A stretch of 64,000 nt of DNA from CAZZKG01 sp964654825. Lineage in GTDB: Bacteria; Gemmatimonadota; CAZMKB01. Made by a program: the position numbers and the translations under genes. Shown in pieces: positions 1 through 9,054 of the stretch; within the stretch, counting starts at the first letter, position 1; each line of letters starts with the position of its first letter. The stretch spans positions 1 to 64,000 of the forward strand of contig CAZZKG010000010.1 of NCBI GenBank assembly GCA_964654825.1. The letters run 5' to 3'. The notes under the pieces are model-generated. The model did no database searches and had not been told where the DNA came from. It saw only the letters and a list, made by a program, of their open reading frames with translations.

Positions 1-2
1 TG

Positions 3-410
3 CAGTGCTTCGAAAGCTCCCGGGATCACCCCCGGCGCGGATTCGCCGCCCGGTACCTGTCAGCGCCGTCGGCCGCTCTAATCATCGTGAATCTCCCGTA
101 CTACGCACTCCTGTTCCTTGCTCTCCCGTCCCTCATCCTCGATCGAAATTCGAGGAACGCCGGTATACGGTTTCTGCTCATTGCCGCACTCCTCTTCTGG
201 ATCACCGTGCACCTCGCTTTTTTCGGGTCAAACAGGTTTCATGCGCCCGTAATGGTCGTCCTTACACTCTTCGGGGCCAGAAGTCTCACCTCCATGCCTC
301 AGGTAGTCTCCGGGGCTTCCAGGTCGAGGATGGTTCTTCTCTTCGGACTCATTATTCTGTTCTCGTTTCTCTGGATCGGTGAGTGGCTCGGCCTACTCAT
401 TTCCCTGTAA
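3..410 (+). CDS. C-terminal part of a glycosyltransferase-like membrane protein (cut by window edge)
   Basis: The reading frame is open from the left edge to a TAA at 408-410, so the 5' part lies outside the window; a GTG at 87 is internal and should not be taken as the start. About 136 residues are visible. They hold three hydrophobic segments separated by short basic loops. The stretch FFGSNRFHAPVMVVLTLFGA resembles the RYR/H-P signature near the end of ArnT/PMT-type (GT39/GT83) lipid-linked sugar transferases, where an aromatic-basic-Pro motif precedes the last membrane helices. Such enzymes move a sugar from a polyprenyl carrier to lipid or protein at the outer face of the inner membrane. 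The family call rests only on this tail and could be another polytopic membrane protein. Confidence 0.5.
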   Translation, partial: QCFESSRDHPRRGFAARYLSAPSAALIIVNLPYYALLFLALPSLILDRNSRNAGIRFLLIAALLFWITVHLAFFGSNRFHAPVMVVLTLFGARSLTSMPQVVSGASRSRMVLLFGLIILFSFLWIGEWLGLLISL

Positions 411-554
411 GCAGATCGTCGATAATCGGCCCAAATTCTCTGCGAAGGCATGGAATTTGCTATTTAAACGCTGATGACATGAGGGATTCTCTCCTCGATC
501 AGGAGAGAGAGTTACCTTCACCGAGAGGTCTCGTCCAGTCGAGGGAACAGTGAT

Positions 555-3434
555 ATGTTTGATAAATTCAATGCCATCTCGCGATTCAAATTCCGGCTCC
601 TCATCGCACTCTTCGCCGTCATCCTGTTTTTCAGTGTCATCATCGCATCATACGGTATTTACCGTAAATCGGTCTCGCTCGTGCTGGAGGATACGTTTAA
701 CGAGGACAACATGATAGCCCTGTCCGCCGCTCACCGGATGGAGCGGTTAATCGATGATATCATCGGTCAACTGGATTTGCTTGCCGGTCTCCCGGAGGTG
801 CGGGCCGGCCGTGATCTCGAAACCTCCACTGTATTCCGCAGCTCCTACGGCATGCTGAAATCATACGTGTCCTCTCTGGGCCGGGTAGACGCATCAGGGG
901 TTGTTGTAGCAGGGTACCGGGGGGATTACCAGCTGCTTGAGGCGGGATATTACAAAAACTTCGGTGATGTGACCCGCCGTAGCTCCCAAGAAGAGGGGCC
1001 CTTCATCTCGAAAACCCGGGTCGGGGAAAACGGTGAGCGGAGGATTTTCATCACCTGCCCTGTCAAACGGCCGGATGAGAGCGGACATCCTTCCCCTGCC
1101 GGTTTTCTAGTAGTCGAGCTGGATCCTCAAATTATTGGGCTTGTCTTCTCGAACGTTCCACTGGCAGATAAGGATGTGCATTTTGTCGTCGTCGACCTTG
1201 ATGGTGAAGTTCTATACGCGTCCAACAATAGAGAAATGGAAGGCAGGAATATCCTCGTCAACGGGGGAGAGTGTGTGGAATGCCACTACGACAATTCCGA
1301 AATAGCGGATATCGTGCGTGCCGGCGGCGGCGGCATGTTCGTAGAGGAGCATCAGAACAACGGGCAGATCGCTTCTTATGTGAGCATGCGGGGAGACAGT
1401 CCGGGATGGCTGATCGGAGTGTACTCTGATTACAGCCATGTTACCGATTCAGTGCGGTCTATCTCGTGGTATGCGATAATGATTGCGATGGTGGGTGTGG
1501 TGATCCTTCTGCCCGGCACCTACCTCATTCTCGCACTCGTGAAGAAGAGGGATGAGGCGGAGGAGAGGGCTAAGTATCTGGAAAAAGAGAAGAAGCTCCT
1601 TGAAAAGATACGCGAAGCCGACAGGGAGATAAACGAGCACAACCGGGAGCTGAGACTCCTCAACAAGCTCGCAGTAGAAGTCAACAATACACTGAAAATC
1701 GAGGAAGTGCTCCGTATTTCGCTCGAGAAGACAATCGAACTGACACAATTCGAGAGCGGCGGAATCTACCTGCATGATGAGGGCAGGCAGCAACTGCATC
1801 TCGATGGACAGTTGAACATGCCCGCCGATATCGCCGGAGCTATCGAATCCGTCCGGATAGGACAGGGCCTCACCGGAACGGTCGCCGAGACCCGTGAACC
1901 TGTTTTCTGTGAATCGGTATCGACGGATCCCAGAAGTGAGTTCAGGAAGCTGCAAGAACACGGATATCAGTCCTATACGGGGATTCCTCTCATCCATGGA
2001 ACTAAACTGCTCGGTGTTATGGCGATGGTGACGACAGAGGAGATCCATCTCGACAAGAGAAAACAGACGCGGCTGGAGAGCATCGGAACGATCATCGGTA
2101 TGGCTGTCGGCAACTGTCTGCTCTACCAGGAAGTCCAGCACATAGCCGAAGAGATGAGTATCCTGTACGATGTGGGGAGGGAACTCACCAGCACGATCGA
2201 GAAACCGAAGCTCGGGCGGATGGTGATAGAGACGTTGAAGGGGAGGCTCAACTACCCCGCCTGTACACTGCTGCTGTATGACCGGGAGGAGAACAGCCTA
2301 CATGTCGAGGTCACCAGTTACGAGATGAGCAGAAATGTCCGCGGGAAGAACTTTCCGCTGGATCAGGAAAGCGTGACAGGATGGGTGGCTGAGACGAAGG
2401 AAGCTCGATATGTCCCTGATGTCTCACGGGAGAAGATGTATGTGAAAGGGAGGGAAGAGGCCAGATCGGAACTCGCCCTTCCGCTTCTGTTCGGAGACGA
2501 TCTTCTGGGTGTCCTCGATTTCGAGAAGGACGAGGTAAACGGTTTTTCCGAAGAAGAGATCAGGTTTCTTTCTCTTTTTGCCAATCAGCTCTCGGTGGCA
2601 CTGTACAACGTCAATATGTTCGAAGAGACCCTCAGAATGAACGAGGAACTCAACAAGATGTCCGAGCGTAAATCTGAATTCGTATCCCTGGTTTCTCACG
2701 AGCTGCGAACACCTCTCACGGCCATCAAGAGCTCCATCGACATCATCCTGCTCAGGATGCAGGAAAATCTGGACGAAAATGTCAGTTACTTCCTCAAGAT
2801 AGCGAAGGCCAATGTGGACAGGCTCAGCAACATGATCGACAACATCCTGGACATTTCGAGGATCGAATCCGGACGAATGCAGTTTTCACTGCGGTCGCTG
2901 AACGTGAAAGACTCCGCGACTAAAGCGATCAACAATGTAACTCCCCTCGCTGTGCAGAAAGGTCTGCAGCTCGAGAACAAAATCACGGATGACCTTCCCC
3001 AAATCTATGCAGACAGCGGCAAGGTGGAGCAGGTGTTTACGAATCTGATAGGGAACGCGATCAAATTCACGCCGAAAGGCGGCCTGATCCAGGTAGAGGC
3101 AGCCACGAGAAATCTGGATGAACTCACTGAAGATCAGGTAGAGACAGTGAGTAATGGTCACCGGGAGTTTGTGCTGGTGACGGTGAGGGATACCGGTCCC
3201 GGAATACCTGAAAGCGAACAGAAAGAGATTTTCAAACGGTTCAGGCGTATAGAGAAGGGTGGCGGAAAAGGGACAGGTCTCGGGCTCGCCATCTCGAAGT
3301 ACCTCGTGGATTCGCATGGCGGTGGGATCTGGGTGCTGAGTGAACCGGGTAAAGGGAGCAGTTTTCAGTTTCTCCTCCCTCTTTACCAGGGAGAGGATGA
3401 ACACAACGACAGCCAGCCGGTCTGTACCGAGTGA
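555..3434 (+). CDS. Membrane sensor histidine kinase with c-type heme motif in its extracytoplasmic domain
   Basis: A 959-residue hybrid-free sensor kinase. TM1 is near residues 13-36 and TM2 near 300-326; the roughly 260 residues between them form a Cache/PAS-like extracytoplasmic sensor domain. Inside that domain sits CVECH (C240-C243-H244), the attachment motif of c-type heme, so the input may be redox state or a gas ligand. After TM2 come a coiled-coil linker (about 330-370), two GAF domains (about 385-525 and 545-695), a HisKA dimerisation domain with the phosphoacceptor in SHELRTPL (H715), and a HATPase domain with N-box NLIGNAIKFT, G1 box DTGPGIPE and G2 box GTGLGLAIS. No receiver domain and no response-regulator gene adjoin it, so its partner is elsewhere. 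ATG 555 has a GAGGG-type ribosome site a few bases upstream. Kinase call is sure; heme attachment is inferred from the motif only. Confidence 0.93.
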   Translation: MFDKFNAISRFKFRLLIALFAVILFFSVIIASYGIYRKSVSLVLEDTFNEDNMIALSAAHRMERLIDDIIGQLDLLAGLPEVRAGRDLETSTVFRSSYGMLKSYVSSLGRVDASGVVVAGYRGDYQLLEAGYYKNFGDVTRRSSQEEGPFISKTRVGENGERRIFITCPVKRPDESGHPSPAGFLVVELDPQIIGLVFSNVPLADKDVHFVVVDLDGEVLYASNNREMEGRNILVNGGECVECHYDNSEIADIVRAGGGGMFVEEHQNNGQIASYVSMRGDSPGWLIGVYSDYSHVTDSVRSISWYAIMIAMVGVVILLPGTYLILALVKKRDEAEERAKYLEKEKKLLEKIREADREINEHNRELRLLNKLAVEVNNTLKIEEVLRISLEKTIELTQFESGGIYLHDEGRQQLHLDGQLNMPADIAGAIESVRIGQGLTGTVAETREPVFCESVSTDPRSEFRKLQEHGYQSYTGIPLIHGTKLLGVMAMVTTEEIHLDKRKQTRLESIGTIIGMAVGNCLLYQEVQHIAEEMSILYDVGRELTSTIEKPKLGRMVIETLKGRLNYPACTLLLYDREENSLHVEVTSYEMSRNVRGKNFPLDQESVTGWVAETKEARYVPDVSREKMYVKGREEARSELALPLLFGDDLLGVLDFEKDEVNGFSEEEIRFLSLFANQLSVALYNVNMFEETLRMNEELNKMSERKSEFVSLVSHELRTPLTAIKSSIDIILLRMQENLDENVSYFLKIAKANVDRLSNMIDNILDISRIESGRMQFSLRSLNVKDSATKAINNVTPLAVQKGLQLENKITDDLPQIYADSGKVEQVFTNLIGNAIKFTPKGGLIQVEAATRNLDELTEDQVETVSNGHREFVLVTVRDTGPGIPESEQKEIFKRFRRIEKGGGKGTGLGLAISKYLVDSHGGGIWVLSEPGKGSSFQFLLPLYQGEDEHNDSQPVCTE

Positions 3435-3535
3435 ATAAATTTCGAATTTGTGGCTGGTGTCCCTCTTGATTGATCGGGAAAAATTCATATCTTCTTTCCT
3501 GTCGACACTCTTTATTCTATCCAAAGGTGAACATC

Positions 3536-3832
3536 ATGGATGAATTCCGAAGAAGAAGTATTGTAAAGGCGATCTGCTGGAGGGTTATCGCAACCTGTAC
3601 CACCATGAGTATCGTATACATTTTTACCCGGGAGATGGTTCTCTCCCTCGAGGTCGGGTTCCTTGAAGTCATTTCGAAGATGATCTTCTACTATCTGCAT
3701 GAACGTGGCTGGGCTGCTATCTCATGGGGAAAATTGAAGCATCCCCTGTCCTCTCTCCCGATCAACAAAGAGCTCACCCCCGAGGATATGGATGTCATCC
3801 GTGAGAGGCTGAAGCAGCTCGGATATCTCTGA
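3536..3832 (+). CDS. DUF2061 small membrane protein
   Basis: A 98-residue protein. The frame is open further upstream, but ATG 3536 is chosen because AAGGTGA lies 5 bases before it. The opening RRRSIVKAICWRVIATCTT, a hydrophobic segment, and then KMIFYYLHERGWAAI match the DUF2061 pattern (R-S-x3-K-x3-WR, then YYLHER-W). The family is a short two-helix inner-membrane protein of unknown role, sometimes fused or adjacent to APS kinase genes; the cysC here is 51 kb away, so that link is only suggestive. The charged C-terminal 30 residues are probably cytoplasmic. Confidence 0.85.
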   Translation: MDEFRRRSIVKAICWRVIATCTTMSIVYIFTREMVLSLEVGFLEVISKMIFYYLHERGWAAISWGKLKHPLSSLPINKELTPEDMDVIRERLKQLGYL

Positions 3833-3958
3833 GAACCGATCTCGACTGTCCTGTCGGTGAGCCGCTGATCCCGAGTACATCCCTTTATCTTTTTAGCACC
3901 TTATTCCCGTTCTTTTCTCCCGACCTGCGGGAGGTGTCCTTCATAGAGGTCCCTAACA

Positions 3959-3987
3959 TTGACAACTTTCCGGGAATGTAATATAGT
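3959..3987 (+). promoter_or_regulatory. Promoter of the SAM hydrolase-purD operon
   Basis: TTGACA (3959-3964), a 17-base spacer and TATAGT (3982-3987) form a near-consensus housekeeping promoter. The predicted start, near 3994, leaves a leader of about 58 bases before the TTG start at 4052. It is the only strong promoter seen ahead of the tightly packed genes that run to 10332. Confidence 0.75.
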
Positions 3988-4051
3988 GAGAACCATGGTG
4001 GCCCTGTTCACCTATATGTAACCACAGTATCACTATCTCCCGGGGGCTGGA

Positions 4052-4843
4052 TTGCAAAACTCGATTATCACACTGCTTACAGATTTCGGTGAGAGAGATT
4101 TCTTCGTCGGAGCAATGAAGGGGGTCATACTGGCGATAAACCGGGATGCCCGGCTCATAGACATCTCACATGAGGTCCCGCCCCACCAGGTGGGTGAAGC
4201 GGCCTTCGTCCTGAAAGGTGCGTATCCCCATTTCCCTCCCGGGACAATCCACGTCGCGGTTGTTGACCCTGGGGTAGGTGGAGAGCGGAGATCGATCCTG
4301 GTGGATTCCGGCACACATCTGTTTGTCGGGCCTGATAACGGTATTTTAACCTGGGTGTTTCGAGAGCGGCCCTGCCGGGTATTCGAGCTCACCGTTGAAC
4401 AGTACTTTCTCCCCGAGGTGAGTAATACATTCCACGGCAGAGATGTCTTCGCTCCCGTCGCAGGACACCTGTCTCTGGGGACACAAAGGACAGAGGACTT
4501 CGGTCGTCCGATCGAAGATCCCGTATCCCTTTCTTTCCCTGAACCCGTCCTCGATCCGGGCACAATTACCGGTGAAGTGATCCACATAGACAGGTTCGGG
4601 AATCTCATTACGAATGTGCCGAAGATCATGATGAAGGGGCGGGTGAAACCCGATGAGGTAATCATAGAGATCGGCAATACCGTCATCGAAGGCATATCGA
4701 AGAGTTATTCTCAGAAGGAATCCGGGGAGCTGCTCTCCGTCATAGGTGGGACCGGCTTCCTGGAAGTGTCTGTGAATATGGGGAACGCGCAACAGACCAC
4801 AGGTGTCAGGGTTGGAGATAAAATCATCATCTCACTCCCGTGA
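4052..4843 (+). CDS. S-adenosyl-L-methionine hydrolase (DUF62 / SAM hydroxide adenosyltransferase)
   Basis: 263 residues, the usual family length. DUF62 enzymes hydrolyse S-adenosylmethionine to adenosine and methionine and are related to fluorinase and chlorinase. The hallmark N-terminus LLTDFG (D11) is present, as are VDPGVGGERR and FHGRDVFAPVAGHL. D72, R79 and H128 fit the Asp-Arg-His water-activating triad described for archaeal DUF62 proteins, which argues for hydrolase rather than halogenase activity. The start is TTG at 4052. First gene of an operon that continues with galU directly downstream; the intergenic gap is only about 15 bases. Confidence 0.92.
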   Translation: MQNSIITLLTDFGERDFFVGAMKGVILAINRDARLIDISHEVPPHQVGEAAFVLKGAYPHFPPGTIHVAVVDPGVGGERRSILVDSGTHLFVGPDNGILTWVFRERPCRVFELTVEQYFLPEVSNTFHGRDVFAPVAGHLSLGTQRTEDFGRPIEDPVSLSFPEPVLDPGTITGEVIHIDRFGNLITNVPKIMMKGRVKPDEVIIEIGNTVIEGISKSYSQKESGELLSVIGGTGFLEVSVNMGNAQQTTGVRVGDKIIISLP

Positions 4844-4858
4844 TTGGTGACTCCGTCA

Positions 4859-5731
4859 ATGGGCAAAAGCGTCAGTAAAGCGATAATTCCGGCGGCAGGA
4901 CTGGGGACCAGGCTTCTTCCGCTCACGAGGTCCGTTCCCAAGGAACTCCTCCCTGTCGGGAGTTTTCCCATGATCCACCGGTGTGTGGAGGAAGCCGCGC
5001 TCTCCGGTATCAGGGAAATCATCATTGTGATCAGAGAGGGGAAAGAGAGCATCAGACATTACTTCCTCGATGAATTCGATGGTGATATCACGCCCGGACA
5101 CCCGCTCGAACAGCTGAAGAGATTATCGGAACACATCGACTTCACTTTTGTATATCAGAAAAGCCCGAGGGGACCCGGGGACGCCTTGCGCAAGGCGGGA
5201 CACCTGCTCCAGGATCGCCCTTTCGCCCTGATGTATCCGGACGACGTCTTTATCGGCCGTACTCCGGCTCTCAAACAACTGGTAGACGTGTTCGAGGTTT
5301 CAGGTGAGATGGTGACGGGCCTCATAAAACTTGATAATGCCGCTGAGTGCCGGTTCGGTAACTGCGGCAGAGTGGATATCGAGCCTGTCTCTCCCGGCCC
5401 GGAAGAGACAGGTGGAGTATACAAAATCCGTAAGCTCTACGACAAAGAACGCGGCCTCTTCACAGTGAAAGAGCAGGGCGAGATACGGTGGACGGGCAGA
5501 CATGTTCTGGAACCATCGTTCCTCGAACATCTGGAGAGACTGGACAGGGGGGAAGGTGAACTCGACGACGTGGGGGCTTTCCAGGGTCTCATCGGTGACG
5601 GAAGCATGCTCGGGAAGCTGATCGAGAGCGAAGTGTTCGATGTCGGGAATATGAAGGGCTACCTGCACGCACATATGCGTCTTGCCGCTCTGACGCATGA
5701 TGGTTATTTTACCAGGGATACGGTCTTGTAA
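4859..5731 (+). CDS. galU: UTP--glucose-1-phosphate uridylyltransferase
   Basis: About 290 residues. The enzyme makes UDP-glucose from UTP and glucose-1-phosphate for cell-envelope polysaccharides. The nucleotide-binding signature IPAAGLGTRLLPLTRSVPKE and the metal/sugar site YPDDVF are clear. ATG 4859 is preferred over upstream TTG 4844 and GTG 4847 because GGTGA lies 8 bases before it and the family usually begins shortly before the signature. It follows the SAM hydrolase by 15 bases and precedes an MBL-fold gene by 13 bases, consistent with one transcript. Confidence 0.93.
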   Translation: MGKSVSKAIIPAAGLGTRLLPLTRSVPKELLPVGSFPMIHRCVEEAALSGIREIIIVIREGKESIRHYFLDEFDGDITPGHPLEQLKRLSEHIDFTFVYQKSPRGPGDALRKAGHLLQDRPFALMYPDDVFIGRTPALKQLVDVFEVSGEMVTGLIKLDNAAECRFGNCGRVDIEPVSPGPEETGGVYKIRKLYDKERGLFTVKEQGEIRWTGRHVLEPSFLEHLERLDRGEGELDDVGAFQGLIGDGSMLGKLIESEVFDVGNMKGYLHAHMRLAALTHDGYFTRDTVL

Positions 5732-5744
5732 CGGGAGGGCTCGC

Positions 5745-6494
5745 GTGGAAATCGTGCTTCTTGGTACCGGGTCATCTATACCGCACCCCGAGATGGCATC
5801 ACCGGGATGCTGCGTGAGGATTCCGGGTGCCGTTCTCCTCTTCGATATAGGCTCCGGGAATCTCAAGAGACTGGCGGAGGCGGGCATCTCCTACCTCGAT
5901 ATAAACTGCGTATTCCTGACTCATTTTCATCCTGACCACACCGGCGATCTGGTGCCTCTCCTCTTCGCGTTCAGGAACCCGTATCATCCACGTGAAACAG
6001 GTTTCAAGATATGCGGTCCTCCGGGATTGGTGGATTTTTACAGGGGGTTGTGCGGTGCTTATGGGACGCATGTTGAAGCGCTCGACTATGATCTCGAAAT
6101 CAAAGAAATGGGGGGAGTGTACGAAACGGACTCCTTCCGGGTTTTGAGTTTGCATGTCCCCCACACCGGGGCCAGTCTCGCCTTCCGAATCGAATCGGCG
6201 GGGAGAAACTTCGTAGTGAGCGGCGACACGGGATATTCGGAAGAACTCGTCGAATTCTCCCGGGGGGCCGATGCCGTGCTGTACGAGTGCTCCTTTCCGG
6301 GTGACAGTGCGGTCACCGGTCATCTCACTCCCACCCTCGCAGCGCGGATGGCCGAAGAAGCGGGTGTCGGGAAACTCGTGCTCACACACTTCTATCCCGT
6401 GTTCGACGGATATGATATCACCGGGGAGTGCCGTAAAGTTTTCGGTGGCACAATCGTTTTGGGGAGGGATTTACTCACATTTCAGCTCGACTGA
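5745..6494 (+). CDS. MBL-fold metallohydrolase, RNase Z-like
   Basis: About 249 residues from GTG 5745, which has GGGAGGG 5 bases upstream; the longer open frame from 5697 overlaps galU and is unlikely. The N-terminal LLGTGSSIPHP and the metal-binding THFHPDHTGD motif place it in the RNase Z/ElaC branch of the metallo-beta-lactamase fold. Later ligands are seen in HVPHTGAS, SGDTGYS and LTHFYP. The long exosite arm of true tRNase Z is not evident, so it may be a general phosphodiesterase or an arylsulfatase-like hydrolase. Middle of the 4.0-10.3 kb operon. Confidence 0.85.
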   Translation: MEIVLLGTGSSIPHPEMASPGCCVRIPGAVLLFDIGSGNLKRLAEAGISYLDINCVFLTHFHPDHTGDLVPLLFAFRNPYHPRETGFKICGPPGLVDFYRGLCGAYGTHVEALDYDLEIKEMGGVYETDSFRVLSLHVPHTGASLAFRIESAGRNFVVSGDTGYSEELVEFSRGADAVLYECSFPGDSAVTGHLTPTLAARMAEEAGVGKLVLTHFYPVFDGYDITGECRKVFGGTIVLGRDLLTFQLD

Positions 6495-6509
6495 AAGGAG
6501 AACGGCGGG

Positions 6510-7106
6510 GTGGTGGAAAAACCCGGGTACACTCTGAAGGAGAGCAGGGAGATATACAGCGGCAGGATCTTTTCCGTCAGGATGGACAGACTTCATTTCG
6601 ACGACGGGAAGGAAGTCACCATGGAGGTGGTGAGGCACGGCGGTGCCGCCGCCGTTGTTCCGGTGAGGGGAGACGGCCGCCTTGTCCTTATCAGGCAGTT
6701 CAGGTACACGGTTGACAGTTACATCTGGGAGGTACCGGCGGGGAAGTTCGATGCCGGAGAAGAGAGTGACGCATGCGCGGCGAGGGAACTCGAAGAAGAA
6801 ACAGGGTATCGTGCCGGCAGGATCGAAAAGATCGGTTCCATCCTCACCACGCCGGGGTTTTCGGATGAAAGGATCGACCTCTTCATTGCTTCTGATCTTC
6901 AGAAAACAAAAAGAAACCTCGAGCCCGATGAGTTCATCGATGTGGTCGATGTGACGATTGACGAAGCTCTCGACAAAATTGAGCACGGCGAAATTGAGGA
7001 TTCCAAGACTGTCATCGCGCTTTACCTTGCGGCAATGAAGATGAAACCCGGCCGGAACGGTGATCAAACCTGCCGGTATTCAGCAAAGGATGGCGTTGGA
7101 GAGTGA
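6510..7106 (+). CDS. NUDIX hydrolase, ADP-ribose pyrophosphatase type
   Basis: 198 residues from GTG 6510, with AAAGGAG nine bases upstream. A perfect Nudix box runs from GKFDAGEE to ARELEEETGY (G-x5-E-x7-REUxEExGU). The preceding WEVPAGKFD and the following GF-S-DERI pattern fit the ADP-ribose/NDP-sugar pyrophosphatase subfamily, which hydrolyses ADP-ribose to AMP and ribose-5-phosphate. Its stop overlaps the start of cutA (GTGA), indicating translational coupling. The exact substrate cannot be fixed from sequence. Confidence 0.9.
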   Translation: MVEKPGYTLKESREIYSGRIFSVRMDRLHFDDGKEVTMEVVRHGGAAAVVPVRGDGRLVLIRQFRYTVDSYIWEVPAGKFDAGEESDACAARELEEETGYRAGRIEKIGSILTTPGFSDERIDLFIASDLQKTKRNLEPDEFIDVVDVTIDEALDKIEHGEIEDSKTVIALYLAAMKMKPGRNGDQTCRYSAKDGVGE

Positions 7107-7456
7107 AGTCCAAACCGGCGGAGAACTACCTGGTTGTTCTCGTGACTGCTTCTTCTCTCGAGGAGGCGCGGCAGATTGCGAGGGTTCTTGTCGAAAAGAG
7201 GCTCTGTGCCTGTGTCAACATCATCGATGGGATTAGTTCCACATACAGGTGGAAGAGGGAGATTCAGGAAGAGACGGAGTGTCTGCTCCTCTGTAAAGCT
7301 GTCGAAGGTGACTTCGACAGTATAGAAGCGTGTGTGAAGGGCCTGCACAGCTACACGGTTCCAGAGGTAATCGCGGTTCCTCTGGTCAGGGGTTCCCGGG
7401 AATACCTCAACTGGGTGTCCGAAGAAACTGACAGGGGTACGGGGGAAGAGTCATGA
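7103..7456 (+). CDS. cutA: CutA1 divalent-ion tolerance family protein
   Basis: 117 residues, the normal size of this trimeric, ferredoxin-like protein. Family marks are VTASSLEEARQIARVLVEK, LCACVNIIDGISSTYRWK, EETECLLLCKA and the PEVIAVPL-YLNW tail. CutA binds copper and other divalent metals; its cellular job is still unclear. The GTG start overlaps the NUDIX stop, and its own stop overlaps the parA-like start (ATGA), so the three genes are coupled. Confidence 0.95.
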   Translation: MKSKPAENYLVVLVTASSLEEARQIARVLVEKRLCACVNIIDGISSTYRWKREIQEETECLLLCKAVEGDFDSIEACVKGLHSYTVPEVIAVPLVRGSREYLNWVSEETDRGTGEES

Positions 7457-8190
7457 GAAAAATTGCGATCGTGAACCAGAAGGGCGGCACGGGTAAAACC
7501 ACGACGACGGGCAACCTGTCAGCCGGATTGGCGCTGAAAGGCAGGAAAGTACTCATGCTCGACCTCGATGTGCAGGGTAATCTGGGTATCTGGTTCAACA
7601 TTTCGTCAGGGAGATCGCTCTGCGATGTGGTGATCGACAACATGCCGGTCGAAGCCTGTATCAGGAAGGTGCGGGACAATCTCTACCTTCTTCCCGGCGG
7701 CTCCGGGCTTGTCGAACTCGAGCCGTTATTCCTCAATTCCCGTATCAGTCACTCCCTCATCGAATCCAAGCTCGAGGGCCTCCAGGATTACGATTACATT
7801 CTCATGGACTGCGCTCCATCGTGGAACCTCCTCAATCAGGATGCAATGCTCCTTGCAGAAGAGATGTTCATTCCGACTTCGATGGAATACCTTGCGATGG
7901 TCGGAATTCGCCAGATCGTGAAGAATATCGTGAATTTCAGGAAAAGTTATGGTAAGTCGTTGCGGGTATCTCTGGTCGTACCTACATTCTATAACGCAAG
8001 ACAGCGTAAGGACCGGGAAGTCATGCAGAGTTTGAAGACGCACTTTCAGAACAGAGTATCGATTCCAATCAGGACAAATGTAAAGCTTTCAGAGGCCATC
8101 AGTTATCACAAGAGTATTTTCGAGTACGACGACACATGCAATGGGGCTGTTGATTATAGGGAGTTAGTCGAGAGGGTTGATAATGGTTAA
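7453..8190 (+). CDS. ParA/MinD-type P-loop ATPase
   Basis: 245 residues. The deviant Walker A QKGGTGKTTTT (about residues 9-19), the DLDVQGN switch motif and the Walker B region YILMDCAPSW define a ParA-family ATPase. Such proteins position chromosomes, plasmids or protein complexes by cycling on DNA. There is no ParB gene nearby. Instead the next gene encodes a TPR protein starting within a few bases, so the pair probably works together, for example in placing an envelope or signalling complex. The ATG overlaps the cutA stop. Confidence 0.9.
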   Translation: MRKIAIVNQKGGTGKTTTTGNLSAGLALKGRKVLMLDLDVQGNLGIWFNISSGRSLCDVVIDNMPVEACIRKVRDNLYLLPGGSGLVELEPLFLNSRISHSLIESKLEGLQDYDYILMDCAPSWNLLNQDAMLLAEEMFIPTSMEYLAMVGIRQIVKNIVNFRKSYGKSLRVSLVVPTFYNARQRKDREVMQSLKTHFQNRVSIPIRTNVKLSEAISYHKSIFEYDDTCNGAVDYRELVERVDNG

Positions 8191-9034
8191 AAAGAAAAAA
8201 GCTGTTGGAAGCGATCCGCTTCGTGAGATCGACCTCCTCATCCGTGACCTGTCCGAACCTTCCGGCGGAGATCCACGGTTCAAGCTCGATGATAACCGTG
8301 AGGAGAAGAAGTCGGAGAGTGTGCGGCCGGGGTCGAACGCAGGAACAGGTGGCAGAGGTGATGAGCTGCATGGGGCTAAGCAGGGTGAGAGAAAACAGGT
8401 GATCCCATCTGCTGAGAAGGCCGAAGATCACTACCGGAAGGGAGTTCAGTTCATAAATGAACGCAACTTCCAGCAGGCGATCGAGGAGTATCGAAAAGTA
8501 ATGCAGCTCGCACCTGACAATGTGAAGGCAAGAAACAATCTCGGATATGCATATGACAAGCTCGGTGAGTACGACCTCGCGATCAACGAGTACTTGACTG
8601 CCCTGGAAATGGATCCGGAAAATGTTCAGATCCGGTGCAACCTTGGTGCCGTGTACGGCGCGAAAGGCATGTACGAAAAAGCCGAACAGGAGTTGAAAAA
8701 GGCGATCAGCAAAGAACCGAAAAACGCCCAGGCTCATTGCAATCTCGGGATAGTCTATTGCAAAAAGGGCCTGTATGAAGAGGCGGTTGAAGTTCTCAAA
8801 AAGGCACTCGAATTCAAACCGGATTTTGTAAGTGTCTACTACTATCTGGGTGAAGCGTACAATCAGCTCGATATGCTGGATGAGGCAATATTCGCCTTCG
8901 AAAAAATCATCCAGTCTCAACCTGAACACGCAAAAGCTTTTTACCATCTAGGGATCATCCATGACAAAAAGGGTATGAGCGATCAGGCATCCCTCATGTA
9001 TCGAAAAGCGAGAGAACTTTCAGCGAGAAAATAA
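8183..9034 (+). CDS. TPR-repeat protein coupled to the ParA-like ATPase
   Basis: 283 residues from ATG 8183, which lies 6 bases after GAGAGGG and overlaps the end of the ParA-like gene. The first 75 residues are charged and low in complexity, beginning MVKKKKAVGSDPLREIDLL. From about residue 78 onward there are six tetratricopeptide repeats in a row, each about 34 residues (for example YRKGVQFINERNFQQAIEEY, and AHCNLGIVYCKKGLYEEAVE). No signal peptide is visible, so it is likely cytoplasmic. It probably acts as a scaffold or adaptor for the ATPase; the specific role is unknown. Confidence 0.88.
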   Translation: MVKKKKAVGSDPLREIDLLIRDLSEPSGGDPRFKLDDNREEKKSESVRPGSNAGTGGRGDELHGAKQGERKQVIPSAEKAEDHYRKGVQFINERNFQQAIEEYRKVMQLAPDNVKARNNLGYAYDKLGEYDLAINEYLTALEMDPENVQIRCNLGAVYGAKGMYEKAEQELKKAISKEPKNAQAHCNLGIVYCKKGLYEEAVEVLKKALEFKPDFVSVYYYLGEAYNQLDMLDEAIFAFEKIIQSQPEHAKAFYHLGIIHDKKGMSDQASLMYRKARELSARK

Positions 9035-9054
9035 CCTGCCTACCGGGGAGGCGA

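Noticed and set aside
5..382. 125-codon plus-strand open frame at the left edge
   Set aside because: It overlaps the hydrophobic glycosyltransferase-like frame and has a Pro/Arg-rich, non-domain composition.
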